Positions 1 to 6,596 of a stretch of 34,616 nucleotides of DNA are shown here, piece by piece. The notes beneath the pieces were generated by a model. That model was not told the origin of the DNA. It was given only the letters and a program-made list of their open reading frames with translations, and did no database searches. How positions within the stretch are numbered: the stretch's first letter is position 1; each line of letters opens with the position of its first letter. The stretch is from Opitutales bacterium (lineage in GTDB: Bacteria > Verrucomicrobiota > Verrucomicrobiia > Opitutales > T3Sed10-336), in contig JAIUMY010000028.1 in NCBI GenBank assembly GCA_022565335.1, forward strand, positions 1-34,616, read 5' to 3'. Both the position numbers and the translations under genes were made by a program.

Positions 1-27
1 GTCGTCGTTCACCGGCCCTACGAAACC

Positions 28-107
28 GTTGGAGTCCCGCCTTCAGGCGGTCCCCCACTGAAGGGTTGAACGGGAAAATAGGGACCGCGTAAACGCGGGA
101 CTCCAAC
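28..107. repeat. Long inverted repeat with nested hairpins (dispersed-element type)
   Basis: The arms at 28-54 and 81-107 are near-perfect reverse complements of 27 nt with only a few mismatches, separated by 26 nt. Each arm also folds on itself: CCGCC-TTCA-GGCGG in the left arm and CCGCGT-AA-ACGCGG in the right arm. The GGGAC/GTCCC core resembles the elements near 34270-34420, so this is probably one copy of a genome-wide intergenic repeat family. It lies just downstream of the yhbY-like gene and could also act as a transcription barrier, but there is no T-tract. Confidence 0.75.
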
Positions 108-158
108 CTTACGCCATCTGAACCTTTTCCCCACTCCTGTTCGTAGCGAACCGAAAGA

Positions 159-437
159 TTACTCCCTTTCCTCCCCCTCTTTCTCCCGATAAAAACTCGC
201 CGTTTTCCCGACCCGGCCAACCAATTGCGCAGCGGTCTTTTCAAGGATCTCAGTGATCCATTCGGTAATTTGATCGCGGTCTCCCTCGAAACGGACTTTG
301 ATCAGCTTATCGCGGGACAAAGCGGATTCAATCTCCTCGATTACCCCTTCCGGCAAACCTTGTTTCCCGACTTTGACCCGGGGGCGCAACAATTGGGCTT
401 CGCCACGTAAAACTTTCTTTTCTGAGGAACTCAACAT
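159..437 (-). CDS. yhbY: YhbY/CRM-domain RNA-binding protein
   Basis: This 92-residue protein matches the bacterial CRS1-YhbY (CRM) family in length and pattern. It has an N-terminal helix ending in PRVKVGKQGLPEGVIEEI, which contains the GKxGL loop of the fold, then ALSRDKLIKVRF, and a C-terminal VGRVGKTASFYR strand. Family members bind pre-50S ribosomal particles and act in large-subunit assembly in the cytoplasm. The gene lies 54 bp downstream of oppF on the same strand with no obvious terminator between them, so it may be read through from the transporter operon, although its function is unrelated. No good Shine-Dalgarno site precedes the ATG. The family call is firm; the exact role is by analogy. 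Confidence 0.9.
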   Translation of the reverse strand: MLSSSEKKVLRGEAQLLRPRVKVGKQGLPEGVIEEIESALSRDKLIKVRFEGDRDQITEWITEILEKTAAQLVGRVGKTASFYREKEGEERE

Positions 438-491
438 CTGACGGTTCTAACCCAAAACCCCCTCCCGGGGAATCTTATTCCACCACCCTGC

Positions 492-1316
492 TCAGATCGC
501 GGGAACCGCTTCCAATAGCTTTTTCGTATAAGGGTGCTGGGGGTTCTCATAAATCGCCTCCGCAGTGGCCTGCTCGACAATTTTCCCGCCGGTCATCACC
601 AGAACCTCATCACTGATATGCTCCACCACCGCCAAGTCATGGGCGATAAACAGGTAGGTCAAATTCAATTCCTTCTGCAAGTCCTGCAATAAATTGACAA
701 TCGCCGCCTGCACCGAGACATCGAGCGCACTCACCGGCTCATCGAGCACCAAAAACTCCGGCTCGACGGCCAGCGAACGGGCAATCCCAATCCGTTGCCT
801 CTGCCCGCCGGAAAATTCATGGGGAAAACGCTCCCCGCTGTTGCGAGGCAAGCCAACCAAATCCAACAACTCCCGCACCCGGTCCTCTTTCCTCCGCCGA
901 TCCCAGCGGGGAAAATGAATATCCAGCGGTTCCTGAATCGCCCGCCCCACCCGCATACGGGGGTTTAAGGAATTGTACGGATCCTGGAAAACCATCTGAA
1001 TCCGCTTGCGCCAGGGGAAAAAGCCCCGGGTCGTCAATTGTCCGATCTCCTGGTCACCAAAGAAAATCTCCCCGTCGGTAATTTGGTTCAACCGCACCAG
1101 CGCCCGGCCAATGGTGGTTTTTCCACTCCCACTCTCTCCTACCAACCCCATGGTAATTCCCCGGGGGATACTGAAAGACACGCCATCCACCGCCCGGACA
1201 AAATCCACCACCCGCCGGAGAACGCCTCCGTACACAGGAAAATGCACCTTCAAGTCCTTGACCCGGATCAGGGAGTCGGGGTTCGCGTTCGTTGCTTGCG
1301 GAATCTCCGTCATCAT
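492..1316 (-). CDS. oppF: Peptide/oligosaccharide ABC transporter ATP-binding protein OppF-like
   Basis: This is a 274-residue ABC ATPase of the DppF/OppF class, powering a type I importer at the inner face of the cytoplasmic membrane. Visible motifs are Walker A GESGSGKT (about 60-67), the Q-loop in [11 protein letters not shown], the signature FSGGQRQR (about 168-175), Walker B FLVLDEP with D-loop SALD (188-199), and switch His in IAHD (about 226). The C-terminal [11 protein letters not shown] tail is typical of the Opp/Dpp subfamily. The start codon (ATGATG) overlaps the oppD stop as ATGA, indicating translational coupling. It is the last gene of the transporter set. Confidence 0.95.
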   Translation of the reverse strand: MMTEIPQATNANPDSLIRVKDLKVHFPVYGGVLRRVVDFVRAVDGVSFSIPRGITMGLVGESGSGKTTIGRALVRLNQITDGEIFFGDQEIGQLTTRGFFPWRKRIQMVFQDPYNSLNPRMRVGRAIQEPLDIHFPRWDRRRKEDRVRELLDLVGLPRNSGERFPHEFSGGQRQRIGIARSLAVEPEFLVLDEPVSALDVSVQAAIVNLLQDLQKELNLTYLFIAHDLAVVEHISDEVLVMTGGKIVEQATAEAIYENPQHPYTKKLLEAVPAI

Positions 1317-2203
1317 ACCCTTTCCTCCTTTTTCAAAGCACTTTCAATTTCCTCATAGTCAATGGTCGTCAAACGCTCCCGACGATTCCCCAGCCGCGGA
1401 ATACAACCGATCAAAGCCCGGGTGTAGGGGTGCTGCGGATTGGCCAGGACCTCCTCCACCGGACCCTCCTCAACAATCTCCCCGCGAAACATAACCACCA
1501 CCCGATCCGCAAAACCTTTCACAATCCCGAAATTGTGCGTGATGAGCATAATGCTCATCCCAATCTTCTCCCGCAATTCCCGCAAGAGATTCATGATTTG
1601 CGCCTGAATGGTCACATCCAAGGCGGTCGTGGGTTCATCGGCGATCAGAAGTTTGGGATGACAGGCCAGCGCCATGGCAATCATTACGCGCTGCTGCATC
1701 CCACCGGACAATTGGTGTGGGTAATCCCGAAAACGTTTTTCGGGGTCACGGATATGAACCAAGTCCAAAGCCCGTATCACCTCCGCAGTGACGTCCTTGA
1801 TTTCCGGCCGATGCAGTTTGATCGCCTCGGCAATCTGATGTCCCACCGTGAAAACGGGATTCAGGGAACTTCCCGGCTCCTGAAAAATATAGGCGATTTC
1901 CTTCCCCCGGTACTGCCGGATTTCTCTTCCCGAACAAGTCGCCAAATCCTTGCCCCGGTATAAAATCTCCCCCGTCACCTCACAGGCGGGCTTCCCCGGG
2001 AGCAATTGGGTCAAGGCCATTCCGGTAACACTTTTTCCACTACCACTCTCCCCAACTACCGCCACGGTCTCCCCCTCGGCGATGGTCATCCGGGTTCCCT
2101 TGACGGCATGGACCTCTTCCCCCCGCGAATGAAAGCGGATGTGCAAATCGCGGAGTTCCAGCAAGGTTTGCCCCGGGGAGGATGGTGTTACGTGCGTACT
2201 CAT
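1313..2203 (-). CDS. oppD: Peptide/oligosaccharide ABC transporter ATP-binding protein OppD-like
   Basis: This 296-residue ABC ATPase pairs with OppF. Motifs: Walker A GESGSGKS (51-58), Q-loop [11 protein letters not shown], signature LSGGMQQR (165-172), Walker [13 protein letters not shown] (185-196), and switch His223 in ITHNFGIV. Most OppD proteins have Asp after that His (THD); here it is Asn, a mild oddity that leaves the His itself intact. The C-terminal [15 protein letters not shown] segment belongs to the oligopeptide-transport ATPase tail. It is translationally coupled at both ends, with an ATGA overlap with the upstream permease and with downstream oppF. Confidence 0.95.
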   Translation of the reverse strand: MSTHVTPSSPGQTLLELRDLHIRFHSRGEEVHAVKGTRMTIAEGETVAVVGESGSGKSVTGMALTQLLPGKPACEVTGEILYRGKDLATCSGREIRQYRGKEIAYIFQEPGSSLNPVFTVGHQIAEAIKLHRPEIKDVTAEVIRALDLVHIRDPEKRFRDYPHQLSGGMQQRVMIAMALACHPKLLIADEPTTALDVTIQAQIMNLLRELREKIGMSIMLITHNFGIVKGFADRVVVMFRGEIVEEGPVEEVLANPQHPYTRALIGCIPRLGNRRERLTTIDYEEIESALKKEERV

Positions 2204-4485
2204 GTTTTTGTTTGTTTAATAATTCGTCCTTTGGGGTCGATGATATCCCGCAGCTCGTCTCCGAGCACATTGAAGGCAATCACCGTTAGGAAAATAGCCA
2301 CTCCGGGAAGGAACATCCACCAGAAATTCAACATAAAGACTTTCCCCTGCTGCGCCTGGCTGAGCATCAAGCCCCAGGAGGCATCGGGATCCTGAATCCC
2401 CAACCCGAGAAAGCTCAGTGCCGCCTCCCCGAGAATATAACCGGGAATGCTTAAGGTCGCCGCTACCAACAGGTAACTCGCCAGATTGGGCAATAGATGT
2501 TTGAACAAAATTTTCGGCGAGGATTGCCCCATCGCTTCCGCCGCCAGGACAAAAGGCCGGTTCCGGATGGACAGAGCCATGCCACGGATCACCCGTGCCG
2601 TCCCCGCCCACCCAATGATTGCGAGGATGACCACGATCACAAAATACAACTGGCGCGAATCCAAATCCTCCCCAAAGACCGACCGCAAGGTCAGGAGCAG
2701 ATACAACCCCGGCACCGCCATCAAAAACTCCACCATGCGCATCGCGAGGAAATCCACGTTGCCCCCGAAATACGCCGCTACCCCGCCAATAATAAAACCC
2801 AGCGTCATGGTTATGCTGATACCGATCAACCCAATAGTAAGCGAAATCCGTGCCCCGTAAAGCAACCGGGAAAAGATATCCCGTCCAGTGGAGTCCGCTC
2901 CAAGAAGGAAAAACCGCTCATCCTCATGCTCTTTTTCAATATGAAAAAAACGACGCTCCATCTCAAAAAGCCCGAAAACCTCATAGGTGGACCCCTTCCC
3001 GCCGATCCGCAGCGGACGGCTTTCCCCGGGAATCGCCTCGTAGCGGGCCGCACTGGGATCGGCCACCTCATACATCTGCACCCGCAGACCACCATCTTGC
3101 CAGAAAATTTTGCTGGGCGGATGAAAGCCTTGCGCCAGGCTTTGCTCGTTCGGCTGGTAAGGGGCCAGCATAGGCGCAAACAAGGCCCCCATATACAACA
3201 AGCCCAGTACTAACAACGCGGCAAAGCCCATCGGCCGCCGCACCAACTGCGGCCCGAAGCGCCAGGCCCCGTAACCGATGCCACAAAACAAAACCACCAC
3301 CAGAATCACCAGGGCCAGAATCCCGAGATACTTGCCAAAGGTCAGGTACGCCGACACCGCCTCCTCAATCTGCCAGGGCCGCAGGGCCAGCCAGATCACC
3401 AACAGAACCACCGGCGTCACCCGCAGTAAACCCGCTCCGGGATACACGCGGAAAAACTTCCCAAAGCGCACCGACCCGAAAACCATCCCCCGCACCAAAC
3501 TGTAAAATCCCCCCGGCTGATCCTCCAGACGAATACGGGGATCGCATTTGGCCAAAAGCAAGTCGGCCAGAAAATTCCCCGACATCAGCATAAACGTACC
3601 CACCATCAACCCCGCCAAAACAACGTACTGGTCCTGGGTCACAATGGACTGGAAAATCAACTGCCCGAGACCGGGATAGTTCATCACATTCTCCACCAAC
3701 AAAGCCCCCGACAACAAGGAGGCAAAGGTATACCCAAAGGCCGTAATCAAGGGATTGATGGCATTGCGCAAAACATGCTTGAACATGACCACCCGCTCGC
3801 CCAGCCCCTTGGCCCGGGCCGTGTTGACAAATTCCGCCCGCATGTAGTCGATGAAATTCGCCCGCATGATCCGCATCATCCCGGCAATCCCTCCGATCCC
3901 CAGAACGATCGTGGGCAGGATCAAATGATACGCCAGATCGCCTAACTGGGCGGTCGCAGACATAAACTCATGATCCGGCGACGATCGCCCCCCCGTCGGA
4001 AACAATCCCGTTTGGGCGGCAAACATCACCGCCAGCAAAGCGAGGAAAAACTCGGGGATCGATAGCGCCGCATAGGCCAGCAGGGAGCTGATACGGTCAA
4101 AGATGGAGTCTTTGTAGATGGCCGCCAGAATCCCCAGTGGAATGGCGATCAGCCAGGTAAACAGAATCGAGGTCAAAGACAGGATAAGGGTCGCCGGAAC
4201 CCGTTGCAGAAGGAGATCAAACACCCCGATCCGATACCGCCAGGACTGCCCGAAGTCGCCCTGCACCACGTTTTTCAGCCAGATTCCATACTGCGTATAC
4301 CAGGGCTGATCCAAGCCCCATTCCTTTTCCATTTGCTCGACATACTCGTCCGGGGTCAAAGGATCAGCCCGCGCCGAATCCAGAAAATCCCCGGGGGCCA
4401 GACTCATGAGCAAAAAAACCATCAAGGTCACCCCGAAGAGGATGACCAGCATGGCCAGCAAGCGTCGTATGGTAAACCCGATCAT
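2200..4485 (-). CDS. Fused OppB-OppC ABC transporter permease
   Basis: One 761-residue chain carries both permease subunits that are normally encoded separately at about 310-330 residues each. Residues 1-322 form an OppB half: a first membrane helix near 10-30, the LDQPWYTQYGIWLKNV loop, the EAA-type coupling loop at about 217-246 (EFVNTARAKGLGERV), and the usual OppB ending near CDPRIRLED. Residues 430-761 form an OppC half: a membrane helix at about 420-440, the hallmark GADSTGRDIFSRLLYGARIS (529-548), and a second EAA loop at about 644-672 (FVLAAEAMGQSSPKILFKHL). Between them lie about 100 residues with two further hydrophobic segments (about 355-368 and 386-404), which may keep the second half in the correct topology. 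The gene overlaps oppA and oppD by ATGA. The joint shows no frameshift, so the fusion appears genuine. Confidence 0.93.
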   Translation of the reverse strand: MIGFTIRRLLAMLVILFGVTLMVFLLMSLAPGDFLDSARADPLTPDEYVEQMEKEWGLDQPWYTQYGIWLKNVVQGDFGQSWRYRIGVFDLLLQRVPATLILSLTSILFTWLIAIPLGILAAIYKDSIFDRISSLLAYAALSIPEFFLALLAVMFAAQTGLFPTGGRSSPDHEFMSATAQLGDLAYHLILPTIVLGIGGIAGMMRIMRANFIDYMRAEFVNTARAKGLGERVVMFKHVLRNAINPLITAFGYTFASLLSGALLVENVMNYPGLGQLIFQSIVTQDQYVVLAGLMVGTFMLMSGNFLADLLLAKCDPRIRLEDQPGGFYSLVRGMVFGSVRFGKFFRVYPGAGLLRVTPVVLLVIWLALRPWQIEEAVSAYLTFGKYLGILALVILVVVLFCGIGYGAWRFGPQLVRRPMGFAALLVLGLLYMGALFAPMLAPYQPNEQSLAQGFHPPSKIFWQDGGLRVQMYEVADPSAARYEAIPGESRPLRIGGKGSTYEVFGLFEMERRFFHIEKEHEDERFFLLGADSTGRDIFSRLLYGARISLTIGLIGISITMTLGFIIGGVAAYFGGNVDFLAMRMVEFLMAVPGLYLLLTLRSVFGEDLDSRQLYFVIVVILAIIGWAGTARVIRGMALSIRNRPFVLAAEAMGQSSPKILFKHLLPNLASYLLVAATLSIPGYILGEAALSFLGLGIQDPDASWGLMLSQAQQGKVFMLNFWWMFLPGVAIFLTVIAFNVLGDELRDIIDPKGRIIKQTKT

Positions 4486-6272
4486 GGAGTCTCTTTCCAG
4501 ATTTCATCCAGATTCCAAATCAAACTCCCGCTTGGGGGAACCTGGATATTCTGCCATTTATTCTGAATGCCCGCGTAGGTGGTAGGGGTCACCAAAAACA
4601 GCAAGGGCAACTCGGTCGCCAGAATCATCTGCATTTCATCGAACAATTCTTTCCGCCGGTCATGGTCCAGTTCGCGTTCCTGCAAGTCCATAATCTCGTC
4701 AATCCGGGCTTCCCATTCGGTCGCCGGTTCTGGCTGTTGGGGGTGCCACACATGAAACGGTCCATCGCTCCGGTACATCGCGGCGCCCCCACTGGGATCG
4801 CCGCCTCCGGTAAAACCAATCGTTGCCGCCTCATATTGAAAGCTGGAACCAATTCGGTTGCGCAGGGCGGAAAAATCCAAACTCCGCACCTCCACCCGAA
4901 TCCCCAGGTCGGCCATGTTTTCGCGAAAGGTGTTACGCAGGCCTTCCAAAACCGCTGAGCCTTCGGAAACCAAGAGCGAAAACTCCACCCGGTTCCCCTC
5001 CGCATCAAACAGCCGACCATCGTCCTCATACCGGAACCCCAGCCCTTTCAGCAACTCCCGCGCGCGCTCCGGATCGTAGTCATAGTGCGGCACCTCCGGA
5101 TTGTGCCAACGGGTATTGCCCGGACTGATCACCGAATGCAAAGGCTCCCCCCGACCAAAAAACGACGCCCGAATCAGCCCCGGACGATCCAATCCATGCA
5201 AAATGGCGTGGCGAAATTCCCGCTGTTCAAACCACGCCAACTTATGGGGCTCCACAAAGGGTTGTCCCCGGGAATTTTTTCCGGGATTGAGGTTGAACCA
5301 AATAAAGCTGATCCCCGTCGAAGGGCCACGGTCCAGAACGGTAAAATCATGCATCTCTTCCGTACGCCGAACCCAAGCCACATCGGCGGCGGGGATTCCC
5401 GAGAAATCACTTTGCCCGGTGGCAAACTGAATGGTCTCAGTGTTTTGATCCGAAACATAGCGGATGATTAAATAGTCGATATAGGGCAACCGCTGGCGTT
5501 TTTCGTCCACCCGCCAGTAATGTGGGTTGGGTTCGAGGATCAGGCGTTCGCCGGGACGGTAGCTTTTTATCCGGAAAGGCCCCGTTCCCACCAGTTTCTC
5601 CGGTTCGTTAATCGCAGTATCGGAGGTCCAGGTGCGCTGCAGGGTGCCCTCCTCAAAATACGGTTTCAAAATATGCCGGGGCATAATTTGGGCCCAACCG
5701 ATGTCATTGATAAAAGGCGAATACACCTCGGCGGTGCGAAACTCCACCGTGTGCTCATCGATTTTCTCATACTCAAACGGCTGCCCCGCAACCCGGTATT
5801 GCAGCGCCGACCGGTTGGGAAAACGCTCATCGTAAATGGCATCGAAGGTAAAAATCACATCATCCGCAGTCAGCGGCTCGCCATCACTCCACCGCAGGCC
5901 CCGGCGCAGATGAAAGGTGTAAGTCTTGTTGTCCTCTCCGATTTCCCATTTCTTCGCCAACTCGGGGATATGCTCCTCGGTCATGGGATTGTAGGTCACC
6001 AGCCCATTCATAAAAAACCCCAAGGTCTCGGAGGTGTAAGCATCGCCATCGGCAATCGGGTTGAAATGCGCCGGCTGCTGACTCTGTGAGAGCACAAATA
6101 CCCCCCCGTATTGTCCCGGAGCACTAAACGATTGATCAGCATCCTCGGGGATGGGGTGTTGTCCGCGCTCCACGCTCTCAAAGTCCGCGCCACAGCCCAC
6201 CGGCAAAAACGAAGCCAGGAAAAGCCCGGCAGAGAATTGGAGACGTTTTGGAATGCCGAAAAAATGATTCAT
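4482..6272 (-). CDS. oppA: Extracytoplasmic solute-binding lipoprotein, OppA/SBP_bac_5 family
   Basis: The 596-residue protein is the substrate receptor of the Opp-type importer. I place the start at the ATG at 6272. An open frame reaches a TTG at 6302, but the ATG gives a compact signal peptide with lipobox LPVGC and modified Cys27, so the mature protein should be a periplasmic lipoprotein. Family 5 features include AYTSETLGFFMNGLVTYNP, the LRRGLRWSDGEPLTADDVIFT block, and VGTGPFRIKSYRPGERLIL. Such proteins bind peptides, but related ones bind oligosaccharides. The divergent GH31 gene makes a sugar ligand worth considering. Its stop overlaps the permease start (ATGA). Confidence 0.92.
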   Translation of the reverse strand: MNHFFGIPKRLQFSAGLFLASFLPVGCGADFESVERGQHPIPEDADQSFSAPGQYGGVFVLSQSQQPAHFNPIADGDAYTSETLGFFMNGLVTYNPMTEEHIPELAKKWEIGEDNKTYTFHLRRGLRWSDGEPLTADDVIFTFDAIYDERFPNRSALQYRVAGQPFEYEKIDEHTVEFRTAEVYSPFINDIGWAQIMPRHILKPYFEEGTLQRTWTSDTAINEPEKLVGTGPFRIKSYRPGERLILEPNPHYWRVDEKRQRLPYIDYLIIRYVSDQNTETIQFATGQSDFSGIPAADVAWVRRTEEMHDFTVLDRGPSTGISFIWFNLNPGKNSRGQPFVEPHKLAWFEQREFRHAILHGLDRPGLIRASFFGRGEPLHSVISPGNTRWHNPEVPHYDYDPERARELLKGLGFRYEDDGRLFDAEGNRVEFSLLVSEGSAVLEGLRNTFRENMADLGIRVEVRSLDFSALRNRIGSSFQYEAATIGFTGGGDPSGGAAMYRSDGPFHVWHPQQPEPATEWEARIDEIMDLQERELDHDRRKELFDEMQMILATELPLLFLVTPTTYAGIQNKWQNIQVPPSGSLIWNLDEIWKETP

Positions 6273-6302
6273 CGAGAGAAAAACAAAGACCACACTAGCC
6301 AA

Positions 6303-6596
6303 CCGGACTCGACTTTCAAACTATTTTGCCAACCTATCAGGGAAGGAAAGGCTGGCGATTGGCGGAACGTTGGCTCCCTCTCGACGGACGAGGCGGAGCT
6401 CGCCCCTCCTGGGGAAGGTACACTTCTGAAACGACCTCCACCGAAGCTCGCAGCGCTCCCGCCCGGTCCAAAATCTTACGATTTCGGCTACGGGTCCAAA
6501 ATCTTACGATTTCATCTACCGGTTGCAAACCCCGTCGCCAAGCCGGATTCCGAGCTTGCCAAAGGCTCCAAGGAGCTTTTGGCTTTGGCATCAGGT
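6303..6596. other. Divergent intergenic region between oppA and the GH31 gene
   Basis: This 294-nt gap holds a GC-rich palindromic stretch at about 6380-6415 (GACGAGGCGGAGCTCGCCCCTCC) related to repeats near 12102 and 26845, and the 28-nt tandem repeat described separately. The GH31 reading frame stays open through the gap and into antisense oppA, but the repeat content argues that it is not coding. I see no convincing promoter in either direction. Confidence 0.5.
6465..6520. repeat. 28-nt tandem repeat, two copies, each with a small hairpin
   Basis: GGTCCAAAATCTTACGATTT occurs at 6465-6484 and again at 6493-6512, giving a 28-nt period. Within each copy AAATC-TTAC-GATTT can form a short hairpin. 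The period is not a multiple of three, which supports a non-coding reading of this stretch upstream of the GH31 start. Confidence 0.85.

Noticed and set aside
6111-6596. N-terminal extension of the GH31 protein
   Set aside because: It is antisense to oppA and then passes through tandem and palindromic repeats; homology-like content starts only after 6597.
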